A model generated the notes under the pieces. It searched no databases. It was given only the letters and a program-made list of their open reading frames with translations, and was not told the origin of the DNA. From Haliea sp040221975 (GTDB lineage: Bacteria > Pseudomonadota > Gammaproteobacteria > Pseudomonadales > Halieaceae): a stretch of 64,000 nt of DNA. Shown here piece by piece: positions 8,674 through 17,366 of this stretch. The stretch covers positions 248,001-312,000 of the forward strand of contig JAVJWR010000036.1 in assembly GCA_040221975.1 (NCBI GenBank), in the 5' to 3' direction. A program made the translations under genes and the position numbers. Every line of letters begins with the position of its first letter. Position 1 is the stretch's first letter.

Positions 8674-9735
8674 CTAACCAGAGTCGCGCTGACGCTCAAT
8701 GCGCTCGCTCAGCCAGGCCTCCCGGTGCTTCAGCTGAGCCAATTGACTCTCCAGGGCCGCTTTTTCCTCGGGGGCAGCCTGCTTGAGCTGCTCGCGTCCC
8801 GCCTTCAGATCCTCGTGAATCTGCTCCCGGTGCTGGCGCAACTCCTCCAGGCTCGCGGCTTCTTCGGCCATGTCGAAGATCTTGTCCTCGGGGACCGTGC
8901 TCTCGTCGTCGGCGGCGCTGGTGTGCAGTGTGGGTTGCTCAGGGATAACCTTTTGCTCGCCATCGACGCGGCGCTGATAGACAAACCCCGGGGAGACGAT
9001 CTCCACACCATTGCCATGCAGCTGTTCGAGGATCGTCTTGCGCAGGTTGGAGCGCGCAGTCAACGGATGCTTCATGTCCTCCAGAAAGCCACAGGCCCGG
9101 TAGACCACGGCGTGATCCAGCAATTCCTGGACCAGCACGAAAGGCTCGGCGAGACCAGCCTCGGCCCCGGCCACCAGCAACAACTCCTGCACGCGAGTGT
9201 AGGGCTCGTCGTAGCCAATGGAAACGTCGGCGGAAATAATCGTGCCCTCACGGTGCAATACCGTGAAGGGCTGGTTCACCAGCATCAGGTTGGGCAAGGT
9301 AATCAGGTCGCGCATCTCGCTCTGGATCTGGGTGTTGAGCAGTGCTCGCCGGGTGACACGACCGAACAGTTCATTGATGCGAATATAATCCCCCGGATAA
9401 AAGGGCCGGGTAATCTGCAACATGATGCCCGCCATTGCATTGGCAACAAAAGTGGTGGAAGCCAGGGCGACGATGGCCGAGAGCAGCACACCCAGCAGGC
9501 TCAGCACCTGGCCCTGGGTCTCGTCATTGACCGGCAGCACGACGACCAGAGCGATAATGCCGGCCGAGACGATCAGCCAGACGGCCAGCTGAAACAGAAT
9601 GCTGCTGGTGCCCTGAGGTCCCCGCAGTGCCACCAGTCGCGCCAGAAACACCCCAACCACCACCAAGACCACGGTCAACAGTGATGGCCAGGCCATGTCA
9701 AACAACGCAAGTATCTCGTTCACGGCTAAGTTCAC
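8674..9735 (-). CDS. MscS-family mechanosensitive channel protein
   Basis: 353 residues from a GTG. About three hydrophobic helices (residues 10-100) precede an MscS pore-lining helix rich in Ala/Gly (STTFVANAMAGIMLQ). The beta domain with GDYIRINELFGRV follows, then the alpha/beta vestibule and a charged coiled-coil tail (EELRQHREQIHEDLK...). MscS relatives open under membrane tension to release solutes. The tail of about 90 residues is longer than in E. coli MscS. An alternative start is the ATG at 9696, but it would remove half of the first membrane helix. Confidence 0.85.
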   Translation of the reverse strand: MNLAVNEILALFDMAWPSLLTVVLVVVGVFLARLVALRGPQGTSSILFQLAVWLIVSAGIIALVVVLPVNDETQGQVLSLLGVLLSAIVALASTTFVANAMAGIMLQITRPFYPGDYIRINELFGRVTRRALLNTQIQSEMRDLITLPNLMLVNQPFTVLHREGTIISADVSIGYDEPYTRVQELLLVAGAEAGLAEPFVLVQELLDHAVVYRACGFLEDMKHPLTARSNLRKTILEQLHGNGVEIVSPGFVYQRRVDGEQKVIPEQPTLHTSAADDESTVPEDKIFDMAEEAASLEELRQHREQIHEDLKAGREQLKQAAPEEKAALESQLAQLKHREAWLSERIERQRDSG

Positions 9736-9888
9736 TTGTCGCAGACCCCATGAAATTTCTTGATTCTGCTCAGTAGACCCACGTTTTCTGACCTTCCCTT
9801 GCTGTTGCAGTCATGCCGACATTTCCAGCTCGATTTTAGCCTGTAGCATAGGGCAAATTTGCACCCCGGGCAGCAAGCAAACGCCAGC

Positions 9889-9902
9889 TTGATGCAGGTC
9901 AA
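9889..9902 (+). promoter_or_regulatory. FNR/Anr box upstream of hemN
   Basis: TTGAT-GCAG-GTCAA matches the FNR/Anr consensus TTGAT-N4-ATCAA at 9 of 10 positions. Its centre at 9895.5 lies 41.5 bases before a transcription start placed about 7 bases after the -10-like TAAGCT (9925-9930). That is the class II activator geometry. It is 59 bases from the hemN ATG, and FNR/Anr control of hemN is well established in other bacteria. Confidence 0.75.
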
Positions 9903-9960
9903 CAGCCCGCGGGGACCGCTGCGGTAAGCTGGGTACCTACATCAGGACAGGCAGAGTATC

Positions 9961-11382
9961 ATGGTATCCCCTGGCGCAGTCTCAACCCGCGAACTGACCT
10001 CGGATTCACTGTGGGACCCGGACCTGATTGCCCGCTACAACCTGGCGGGGCCGCGCTACACCTCCTACCCGACAGCGGCCCAGTTCAGGGACGATGTCAG
10101 CGAGGCCCAGTGGCGCGAAGCGCTGGCAGCCAGCAATGAAATCAGCGCCCCCCTGTCGCTGTACTTTCACATTCCCTTCTGCGATACGGTTTGCTACTAC
10201 TGCGCCTGCAACAAGATCATTACCGCCAACCGCCAGCGCGCCAGTGACTACCTGGTATTCCTGCAGCGCGAGATAGCCCTGCAGGCAGCCGCGGTCAACC
10301 CGGAGCGGATCGTGCGCCAGCTGCACTGGGGCGGGGGTACGCCGACCTACATCAGCGACAGCGAGATGCAGGCGCTGATGACCACCATACGTGGGCAGTT
10401 CCGCCTGGCGCCAGATGACGAGGGCGAGTTCTCGATCGAAATCCACCCCGGCGGTATGGCCACCGACCGCATCCGACACCTGCGCGAGCTGGGCTTCAAC
10501 CGCCTCAGCATGGGCGTGCAGGACTTCGATCCGGAGGTGCAGCAGGCAGTCAATCGCTTCAACAGCGCCGAAGAAGTTGCGGCACTGGTAGCGGCAATCC
10601 GCGCTTCGGGTTTCAAGTCCCTGAGCATGGACCTGATCTACGGCCTGCCGCTGCAGAGCGAGCGCTCCTTCGCCCGCACCCTTGAACAGGTCATCCGCCT
10701 GCAGCCAGACCGGTTGTCGCTGTTCAACTACGCGCACATGCCGCAGCTGTTCAAGACCCAGCGCCAGATTGACGAACGGCAACTGCCCGCAGCCGGGGTC
10801 AAGATGGCAATCCTGCAACAGAGCATAGACCGGCTGCTGCACGAAGGTTACGAGTACATCGGCATGGACCACTTTGCCCGACCGGGTGACGAGCTGGCCC
10901 TGGCACAGATGCAGGGCACCCTGCACCGCAACTTCCAGGGCTACTCCACCCACAAGGACTGCGACCTGCTGGCGTTCGGGGTTTCCGCCATCAATGCCCT
11001 GGGCAACAACCACTTCCAGAATTTCAAGGATGAGCCTTCCTACACCGCCGCCATCAAGGCCGGCAGGCTGCCGCTGGCGAAGCGGATCACGCTGAGCCGC
11101 GACGACGCGATACGCAAGGCCGTCATCAACGAGCTGATCTGCAATTTCGCCCTCGACTACGGGGTCATCGAACAGCAGTTTGGCATCCGCTTCGCCGACT
11201 ACTTCAGCGCCGAGCTGACGCGCTTGCCGCTGCTGGCGGCCGATGGCCTGCTGGCGATGTCTTACGGAGGTATCACAGTGCTGCCGGCCGGTCGCCTGCT
11301 GGTCCGACGCATCTGCATGGAGTTCGACGCCTACATTGACTCCAGCCAACTGTCCGGCAACCGCTTCTCGCGGATTATCTGA
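9961..11382 (+). CDS. hemN: Oxygen-independent coproporphyrinogen III oxidase
   Basis: 473 residues, close to the usual length of about 457. The radical-SAM cluster motif is Cys74-x3-Cys78-x2-Cys81 with the extra Cys83 typical of true HemN (CDTVCYYCAC). The conserved RYTSYPTA N-terminus and HWGGGTPTY follow, and the HemN C-terminal domain is complete. It converts coproporphyrinogen III to protoporphyrinogen IX under low oxygen, using two SAM. This is the bona fide enzyme rather than the HemW-type heme chaperone because of the YPTA and CxC features. An FNR/Anr box lies upstream, consistent with microaerobic induction. Confidence 0.95.
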   Translation: MVSPGAVSTRELTSDSLWDPDLIARYNLAGPRYTSYPTAAQFRDDVSEAQWREALAASNEISAPLSLYFHIPFCDTVCYYCACNKIITANRQRASDYLVFLQREIALQAAAVNPERIVRQLHWGGGTPTYISDSEMQALMTTIRGQFRLAPDDEGEFSIEIHPGGMATDRIRHLRELGFNRLSMGVQDFDPEVQQAVNRFNSAEEVAALVAAIRASGFKSLSMDLIYGLPLQSERSFARTLEQVIRLQPDRLSLFNYAHMPQLFKTQRQIDERQLPAAGVKMAILQQSIDRLLHEGYEYIGMDHFARPGDELALAQMQGTLHRNFQGYSTHKDCDLLAFGVSAINALGNNHFQNFKDEPSYTAAIKAGRLPLAKRITLSRDDAIRKAVINELICNFALDYGVIEQQFGIRFADYFSAELTRLPLLAADGLLAMSYGGITVLPAGRLLVRRICMEFDAYIDSSQLSGNRFSRII

Positions 11383-11384
11383 TC

Positions 11385-11816
11385 TCAGCGGCGGCTGCTG
11401 ATGACGCTGTAGAGAAATCCGCCCACCGCGCCCGCAAGACCCTGGAGCAGCAAGCCACCCAAGTCCCTGGCTGCGGCCACCGGATACACACCCAGCGCCT
11501 GGCGCATGATCAAGTGCAGCGCCACGAGGGCGACAAAGCCGGCAAGAGTAAACCAGAACACCCGCGTTCCCGGCACCAGGTGAATGCGCACCAGGCCGGC
11601 GGCTACGGGCATGGCAATCACAAACGCCACCAGGATCAACAACAGGTAGGCGGTCATGCCCAGCAGGTCGTGAAAGCTGGCCTGCAGGCGGGTGGCCAGG
11701 GAGATGTCGACGCCCATGTCAGCCAGATTGCCGAGTACCACCTGGGTCGCCAACAGACAGCCGGTGATATAGGCGGCGATAACCGCGGGGAAAAATGCCT
11801 TGAGCACACGAATCAT
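11385..11816 (-). CDS. Small integral membrane protein, unknown function
   Basis: 143 residues with about four hydrophobic helices: near 8-30, 52-75, 85-105 and 120-138. Short polar loops separate them, and the C-terminus is basic (SSRR). I do not recognise a family and see no catalytic motif. It ends 2 bases from the convergent hemN stop and is divergent from the sugar dehydrogenase gene. Coding is supported by the start, the length and the clean alternation of hydrophobic segments. Confidence 0.7.
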   Translation of the reverse strand: MIRVLKAFFPAVIAAYITGCLLATQVVLGNLADMGVDISLATRLQASFHDLLGMTAYLLLILVAFVIAMPVAAGLVRIHLVPGTRVFWFTLAGFVALVALHLIMRQALGVYPVAAARDLGGLLLQGLAGAVGGFLYSVISSRR

Positions 11817-11879
11817 GGACGACTACCTCTGGCGCTGTGACTGTTTATAATGACCGCTCAAACCGCAAAGGAAAAGCCC

Positions 11880-13025
11880 ATGAACGCATCAGCGATCGTC
11901 CGTCGCGTCCTCGCCACGGTACTCTGGCTGGCAGGTTGCGCCGTGTCGGCGGCAGATTACCAGCTGGAAACACTCGCCAGCGGCCTGCATCACCCGTGGT
12001 CGGTTGCCCAGCTGCCCGATGGCGGCCTGCTGGTCACCGAACGACGCGGCAAGCTGCTCCAGATCAGCGCCGACGGCAGCCAGCGCCAGGAAATCGGCGG
12101 CGTACCCTCTACCTGGTTGGCCGGCCAGGGTGGCTTTTTCGACATTGTGCTGCACCCGCAGTTTGCAGCCAACCGGCTGGTGTACCTCGCCTATGCCCGC
12201 GGTGACCGGGACGCCAACGGCACGGCCATCTGGCGCGCCCGGCTGGAGGACAACGTCCTCCGCGATGGCGCTGATATTCTGTGGGTAGCGAACAAGAAGA
12301 ATACCGCCCAGCACTACGGCGGCCGCCTGCTGTTCCTGCCGGACAACAGCCTGCTGCTCACCACCGGCGATGGCTTCGATTTCCGCGAACAGGCCCAGGA
12401 CCCCGGCAGCGAGCTGGGCAAGGTACTGCGGGTCAACGACGACGGCAGCGTACCCGCAGACAACCCCTTTGCCGCGCCCGGCAGCGAACGCGTGTGGACA
12501 CTGGGCCACCGCAATCCCCAGGGCCTGGTCCTCGCTGGCGATTCCGGCACGGTCTACCTGCACGAGCATGGCCCCAAGGGAGGAGACGAGGTCAATCTGC
12601 TGCGGGCGGGAGAAAACTATGGCTGGCCGGCGGTAACCCATGGCGTCGACTACAGTGGTGCCCTTGTCTCGCCCTTCAAGGAGCTGCCAGGGATGGCAGC
12701 GCCCCTGCACGTCTGGTCACCCAGTATCGCCCCCTCGGGCATGACCTGGTATGACGGCGAGCAATTCCCGGCCTGGCGCGGCAAGCTGCTGGTTGGCGCC
12801 CTGGTAGACAAGGAGGTACGGCTGCTGACCCTGGAGGGCGGGCGGGTGAGCGATGAAACGGCGCTGTTCGGCGAGCTGGACGCACGCATCCGCGACGTCC
12901 GCACCGGAACAGATGGTTTCATCTATCTGCTCACCGATGCCGAGAACGGCGCCCTTGTGAGGGTGCGGCCGGCTGAGGTGCGGCCGGCTGAGGCGCCCCC
13001 GGCTGAGGCGCCCCCGGCGAACTAG
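11880..13025 (+). CDS. PQQ-dependent sugar dehydrogenase (soluble aldose dehydrogenase family)
   Basis: 381 residues from ATG 11880, with AAAGGAAAA as ribosome site. A signal peptide (ending about CAVSAADY) precedes a beta-propeller of the GSDH/YliI type. HPWSVAQLPDGGLLVTERRGKL is split over blade one, with HYGGRLLFLPD, GHRNPQGL, HEHGPKGGDEVN and NYGWPAVTHG later. These are hallmark motifs of the glucose/sorbosone dehydrogenase family, and the His in HYGG matches the catalytic base. It should oxidise a sugar in the periplasm with PQQ. No pqq genes are in the window. The C-terminus carries 15-bp repeats coding alternating P/A/E residues. Confidence 0.88.
   Translation: MNASAIVRRVLATVLWLAGCAVSAADYQLETLASGLHHPWSVAQLPDGGLLVTERRGKLLQISADGSQRQEIGGVPSTWLAGQGGFFDIVLHPQFAANRLVYLAYARGDRDANGTAIWRARLEDNVLRDGADILWVANKKNTAQHYGGRLLFLPDNSLLLTTGDGFDFREQAQDPGSELGKVLRVNDDGSVPADNPFAAPGSERVWTLGHRNPQGLVLAGDSGTVYLHEHGPKGGDEVNLLRAGENYGWPAVTHGVDYSGALVSPFKELPGMAAPLHVWSPSIAPSGMTWYDGEQFPAWRGKLLVGALVDKEVRLLTLEGGRVSDETALFGELDARIRDVRTGTDGFIYLLTDAENGALVRVRPAEVRPAEAPPAEAPPAN
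12963..13022 (+). repeat. Four 15-bp tandem units in the dehydrogenase C-terminus
   Basis: Two identical copies of GTGCGGCCGGCTGAG are followed by two diverged copies starting GCGCCCCCGGC. They are in frame and encode five-residue units of the form V/A-R/P-P-A-E. They add a short Pro/Ala/Glu tail just before the stop codon. Confidence 0.85.
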
Positions 13026-13026
13026 A

Positions 13027-13057
13027 CAGCCCCACCATCCGGAAAGTGGTGGGGCTG
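13027..13057. terminator. Bidirectional terminator-like hairpin
   Basis: An 11-bp perfect stem (CAGCCCCACCA with TGGTGGGGCTG) around a 9-base loop starts one base after the sugar dehydrogenase stop. It lies between two convergent genes. No long T-run follows on either strand, so efficiency is uncertain. Confidence 0.6.
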
Positions 13058-13071
13058 GATCTGGCGGCGCT

Positions 13072-13689
13072 TCAGCTGGACTTTGCGGGGGTAGCCCTGG
13101 TCTTCTTCGCAGCCGCCTTCTTGGGCGCCGCCTTCTTGGGCGCCGCCTTTTTCTTCGGAGCTGCCTTTTTCTTCGGGGCTGCCTTTTTCTTCGGGGCTGC
13201 TTTCTTTTTCGCTGCCGCCTTCTTCTTCGCAGCTGCGTTCGTCACCGCGGCACCTTTTTTCCCGGCCGCTGCATGCTGGGCCTTGCTGCGCCGCTCGGCA
13301 GCCTTCTCAACCATTGATGCCGCCTTGTCGGCCGCCTCGGCACGACGGGACTCCAGCGCCAGATCGGCCTGAATTGGCAGCAGCTTCTCGAAGGAGGTGT
13401 AGGCTGTCTTGGCAATCTTCGCTACCGATTCCGCCAGATCCTGAACCTGCTTGACCAGGTCTTCGACATGCTTCTGGTTGGCACTGCTGCTTTTGCCGCG
13501 GAAGGAAGTGCGCGCTTTCTTCAGGCGCGTGTTGGCGGCAGTATGCTTTTTCCGCGCCGCCGTCAGGTCAGCCTTGACCTTGGCGTGTGCCTTCTCGGTT
13601 TCCGATAGCAGCTTCTTTTGCAGCTGCACGACTTTCTTGTTTGCCTGCTCTGCCATCTTCACAGCCTGGGACATTTCTTTTTCCAACAT
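13072..13689 (-). CDS. AlgP-like histone H1-type protein with Lys/Ala-rich tail
   Basis: 205 residues from ATG 13689. Residues 1-130 form a charged, probably coiled-coil region (MLEKEMSQAVKMAEQANKK...). The C-terminal third is almost only Lys, Ala and Pro in repeats such as AAPKKK. This matches the AlgP/histone H1-like layout found in Pseudomonas and relatives, where the tail binds DNA. An in-frame extension to 13758 would add residues of poor coding character, so I used the shorter start. DNA-compaction or regulatory role is by analogy. The DNA repeats coding the tail are prone to length variation. Confidence 0.75.
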   Translation of the reverse strand: MLEKEMSQAVKMAEQANKKVVQLQKKLLSETEKAHAKVKADLTAARKKHTAANTRLKKARTSFRGKSSSANQKHVEDLVKQVQDLAESVAKIAKTAYTSFEKLLPIQADLALESRRAEAADKAASMVEKAAERRSKAQHAAAGKKGAAVTNAAAKKKAAAKKKAAPKKKAAPKKKAAPKKKAAPKKAAPKKAAAKKTRATPAKSS

Positions 13690-13800
13690 GGGCGTTATCA
13701 CTCTCGTGGTTGAACGGGTACCGCTGCCTAAGTGTAGGCGGAATAACAGCAGGCGCAATGTCTATTTTTTGATCTGCCGCAAGAGACAATGCAGTTCGAT

Positions 13801-15309
13801 TCAATTCTCCAGCTGCAACATGAATTCGGCGGCGGCAAGACGAGTCGCCGCATCCAGATGCGCCTGCGGCGGCATCGCCGGATAATCCTGCCGCTTGCGC
13901 TCCGGCTCGGCAATATAGGCGGCGATGCCTTCGGGGTCATCCATGTAAAGCGCCTGCACTATCTGTACCGGCGGGCCAATCAGTCTGGAATTATAGGCAT
14001 GGCAGCCAGCGCAGATGCCGTAATACACCAGGCGTCCGGTATCGACGTCGGCGAGGTCACGGGCGGGAACAGGTTCTGGCAATGTGTAGGTTGCCACATT
14101 GGCGGTGGTCTCGAAGGCACAGTCTCCGTACTCGCCAAGGCCGATCGTGCGGAAGCGCTCAGGATTGAGTATGCAGCCGTCATCCATGCCCACCGTGTCG
14201 ATAATGTCCGGGCCGCGGGTCTCCAGCATGGCCGCGAGAATGGCCCGCACCACCGGTGCCGGGTTGCTGCCGTTGTTGAGCATGATGTTGTTGAGAATCA
14301 CCGGGCGGTTCGGGTAGGGGTCAGATTCCGGGTCCACCGCGGCATTGGAGGCCAGGGAAAAGTCCGTGAAGGTTATGCCGACGGAGTCGTTGTTGGTGAT
14401 GATGTTGCCTTCCAGCACCACATCGTCGCAGGCCATCACCAGCACCCCGGTGCCGGACGGAATATTGGACACCAGTGAGCCGGGAATGGCGAAGTTCTCG
14501 TGGTTGTTGCCGGAGATGAAATTGTTGCGGATGATCACATCGCCGCAGGTCTTGATCGGCAGCCCGGGAGTGATGAAGGCGAGGATGCCGCCGGTGTTGT
14601 TGTAGACGAAATTGCCTTCCACCAGGGCGCCGCGGCTGTTTTCGATCTCGATGCCGGCGACGCTCTCGAATACCTCGTTGAAGACCACATCGACATTGTC
14701 CGACATGCCCACATAAATTGCCGCATCCTCGATCCCGGAAACCACATTGTGGGCGACGATGCCGTTCTTCCCCAACTGCGGAAAGATCCCGTAGACACCG
14801 GTATCGACGATGATGTTGTTGCGGATAATGTAGTTGTTGCCCGCCTGGCCCATGATGCCGTTGCCTTTATAGCGGGTGATATACAGATTCTCGATGGTGA
14901 CACCGTTGCCCGAGTACAGCACCGCATCGTTGCGGAAGTCCTCGCCGTCCAGCACCGGGTAGGCGCCGCGCTCGATCACCCCGGACAGGGTGATATTGTC
15001 CTTGTCGATGTAAACGGTCTCCCGATAGGTACCGGGCAACACCTTGATCACCGCGCCCGGCGCCGCCTCGCTGACGGCCGCCTGGATGGACTCGCCATCC
15101 CGCACCAGAATCAGTTCACCGCTGACCGGCGTAGCCAGGGTGCGCACCGGCCCCGAGGCCGGCGGCGCGATGTCTGCTGGCGCAAAAGCCGCCTTCGGCG
15201 CCGCCGGCGTCTGGATCACCGTGGGCGGCGGCTGGCGTGCCTGGCCGAGGTAAAAACCGACCGCAAGCATCGCTATCGCGCCAGTGGCAATTCCCAGGAT
15301 TCTTTTCAT
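13801..15309 (-). CDS. Right-handed beta-helix protein fused to a C-terminal cytochrome c domain
   Basis: 502 residues. The N-terminus MKRILGIATGAIAMLAVGFYLG is a signal anchor or signal peptide. Residues about 65-330 are a parallel beta-helix with ladder repeats such as NGVTIENLYIT, NNYIIRNNIIVD and DNVDVVFNEVF. Its start (ESIQAAVSEAAPGAVIKVLPGTY) is typical of pectate-lyase-like or NosD-like folds. The C-terminus carries one heme site CAGCH (433-437) with Met479 in YPAMPPQ as likely axial ligand. The start overlaps the peroxidase stop by 4 bases. Function is unknown. Carbohydrate binding coupled to electron transfer is one possibility. Confidence 0.85.
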   Translation of the reverse strand: MKRILGIATGAIAMLAVGFYLGQARQPPPTVIQTPAAPKAAFAPADIAPPASGPVRTLATPVSGELILVRDGESIQAAVSEAAPGAVIKVLPGTYRETVYIDKDNITLSGVIERGAYPVLDGEDFRNDAVLYSGNGVTIENLYITRYKGNGIMGQAGNNYIIRNNIIVDTGVYGIFPQLGKNGIVAHNVVSGIEDAAIYVGMSDNVDVVFNEVFESVAGIEIENSRGALVEGNFVYNNTGGILAFITPGLPIKTCGDVIIRNNFISGNNHENFAIPGSLVSNIPSGTGVLVMACDDVVLEGNIITNNDSVGITFTDFSLASNAAVDPESDPYPNRPVILNNIMLNNGSNPAPVVRAILAAMLETRGPDIIDTVGMDDGCILNPERFRTIGLGEYGDCAFETTANVATYTLPEPVPARDLADVDTGRLVYYGICAGCHAYNSRLIGPPVQIVQALYMDDPEGIAAYIAEPERKRQDYPAMPPQAHLDAATRLAAAEFMLQLEN

Positions 15310-16553
15310 GGCGTGCTCCCTGTTGTTATTGGTGTCGTGGGACCGTGCATCAGCGGCAGGCCGGAGGGCACAGCCGCCGGGGTCACGGGCTTCAGGCTCT
15401 CGTCGGTCAGCGTGTGCAGGAATTCGACCAGCTGGTCCAGTTCCTCGTCCGTCAGCCGCGGTTCCCAGATGTGCCAGTGTATCCTGAGATCCTCACTGGC
15501 GGGTACGGCATGGCCGCGACCGCCGGTATAGAAGGCCACGGCTTCGCGCAGCGTCGCAAAGCGGCCCGAGTGCATGTAGGGCGCGGTGAGGGCGATATTG
15601 CGCAGGCCCGGCGTGCGAAAGGCGCCCCGCAAAGTGGGTTCGCCCAGGCCCGGTCCGGCACCGGGGTCGAATGGCAGACCCTCGGGCTCGGGCGTGCCGA
15701 TGACCGCGAGTTGCTGATTGCTGAACAGGGGCGGCGTATGGCACTCGGCACAGCGGGCGACAAAGGACCGGAACACGTTCAAACCGGCCTTTTCACTCGC
15801 ACTCAAGGCATCGCCATGGCCGTGCGCATACTGGTCGTAGCGACTGTTGAGCGAGATCAGCGAGGTCTGGAAAGCAACCAGCGCGGTGTACAGCTGGTCG
15901 AGCTCGATAGCGGCGCCCGGGCGACTGAAATGATCGGGAAATGCCTGAGCAAACAGCGCGCGGTAGGCCGCGGAGTCGCGCAGGCTGGCGCGCAGGGCAC
16001 CAGGTGAATTGGCCATTTCGGCGGTACTGAAGAGAGGCTCCAGCATCTGCTGTTCCAGGCTGTCGGCGCGGGCATCCCAGAACAGGCGTTGCAGAAAGGC
16101 CACATTCCACAAGCTGGGCGCGGAGCGCGCGCTCAACTGGCCGCCGCTGCCGACACTGCGCCCCATGCCATCGGCAAAACCGCGCTCGGGCTGGTGGCAG
16201 CTGGCGCAGGACAGGGTGTGATCCGCGGACAACAGCGGATCAAAAAACAGATAGCGGCCGAGATCGATCTGCTGCGGGGTGAAGCCATCGCGCCAGGGCG
16301 GCAAGCCGGTTTTCAGGCCGCCGACGCCAGCGCCCTGCAGTGAGTCGTAGCGCTGGTAAAGGCTGCGAAGCCTGCAGCCTTCGTCCTCAAGTTCGAACCC
16401 CGGAGGGCACACCTGGCTGAGATTGATCCCGGCAACGCCGTCAGCCGCCGCCACCCCCGGCCCCCAGCCCGACAGCAGGAGCATGCCAGCCAGCCAGATG
16501 GCCGGCCCACTGCGCCTACTCTGCGGGCTGGCTGCGGATAAACGCGATGACAT
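15306..16553 (-). CDS. Diheme cytochrome c peroxidase / MauG-family protein
   Basis: 415 residues from ATG 16553, with a signal peptide ending near GVAAADG. Heme sites are CASCH (116-120) and CAECH (268-272). The segments DLGRYLFFDPLLS, RSAPSLWN and the C-terminal FRTPGLRNIALTAPYMHSG are characteristic of the CCP/MauG superfamily. These use two hemes either to reduce peroxide or to oxidise a partner protein. The gene begins 38 bases inside the upstream cytochrome gene and ends overlapping the beta-helix gene, so all three are one operon. Whether it acts as a peroxidase or as a MauG-like maturase cannot be told from sequence alone. Confidence 0.88.
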   Translation of the reverse strand: MSSRLSAASPQSRRSGPAIWLAGMLLLSGWGPGVAAADGVAGINLSQVCPPGFELEDEGCRLRSLYQRYDSLQGAGVGGLKTGLPPWRDGFTPQQIDLGRYLFFDPLLSADHTLSCASCHQPERGFADGMGRSVGSGGQLSARSAPSLWNVAFLQRLFWDARADSLEQQMLEPLFSTAEMANSPGALRASLRDSAAYRALFAQAFPDHFSRPGAAIELDQLYTALVAFQTSLISLNSRYDQYAHGHGDALSASEKAGLNVFRSFVARCAECHTPPLFSNQQLAVIGTPEPEGLPFDPGAGPGLGEPTLRGAFRTPGLRNIALTAPYMHSGRFATLREAVAFYTGGRGHAVPASEDLRIHWHIWEPRLTDEELDQLVEFLHTLTDESLKPVTPAAVPSGLPLMHGPTTPITTGSTP

Positions 16554-17148
16554 CGAGGATCGCCTGTTCGCCGGGCAGGACCGCCGCCATGGAGCGCATC
16601 TGCCGGCCAGTGCGGTCCTCCCGGTGCTGGCCGCGGCGCCCGTCGCGAAACGCGTGCAGCTGCGCGGCCAGGTACCAGTCGTCGGCACCTGCCAGGGTGG
16701 GCGCGCTGAGCGCGACATTGCCACCGGCTGCGGGACCGTGGCAGGCGCCGCAGAACTGGTTGAAGTAGTCGCCACCGAGGACCGGATCCCCGCCGGTCAG
16801 GGTGGCCGCCGAGGGGCCACCTGCCAGCTCGCTGATGTACAGCGCGAGGTCCGGCCAGCGTTCCCGCGGCGGCAGCAGCGCAACCCCCGCAACCATTTGC
16901 TGCGCCGCCTCGGTGGCACCCTCGCCGCCGCGCAGGCCGCGCTGGAACTTGTCCAGCTGCGCCAGGATGTACACGGGCCGCAGGTGGTTGAGGCGCGGCG
17001 CCTGCAGGGCGACATTGCCCCCGGCGTCGGCGCCATGGCAGGCGGCACAGGGCCGGTAGAGATCGGCCACGGTGGCATCGGCAGCGGCCGTGGCCCCGGC
17101 AGACGCAGCAGCAAGCAGCAAAAACAGCGGCAAAAAAACCAAACTCAT
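16516..17148 (-). CDS. Diheme cytochrome c, c4-like
   Basis: 210 residues with signal peptide MSLVFLPLFLLLAAASAGATAA (truncated in practice near ATA). Two similar halves each carry one heme: CAACH (34-38) and CGACH (133-137). Each is followed by GGNVAL and an AP-L segment and a later Met, the pattern of cytochrome c4 and related two-domain class I cytochromes. These shuttle electrons in the periplasm. It heads the redox operon, and it is the natural electron partner for the MauG-like protein and the beta-helix cytochrome. It is divergent from the zinc-ribbon gene across 218 bases in which I saw no convincing promoter. Confidence 0.87.
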   Translation of the reverse strand: MSLVFLPLFLLLAAASAGATAAADATVADLYRPCAACHGADAGGNVALQAPRLNHLRPVYILAQLDKFQRGLRGGEGATEAAQQMVAGVALLPPRERWPDLALYISELAGGPSAATLTGGDPVLGGDYFNQFCGACHGPAAGGNVALSAPTLAGADDWYLAAQLHAFRDGRRGQHREDRTGRQMRSMAAVLPGEQAILDVIAFIRSQPAE

Positions 17149-17366
17149 CCTAGTGTCCCGGGCAATAACCGTGAACCGGGGAATTTACCAGCTTTTCGTC
17201 GGCCGGAGTATCGGCCAGCTGCTTGCAGTCCGAACAGCATGCGGACCGCAGGTGGCGATACCCGCGGGGGAGGACAAACTCGCGGCCCTGCGCTAGACTC
17301 GCGTCTGACCTGCTCCGCGCGAGCACCAGCAAGCACCAGAATAAACTGACCTGACAGGGACGACCG

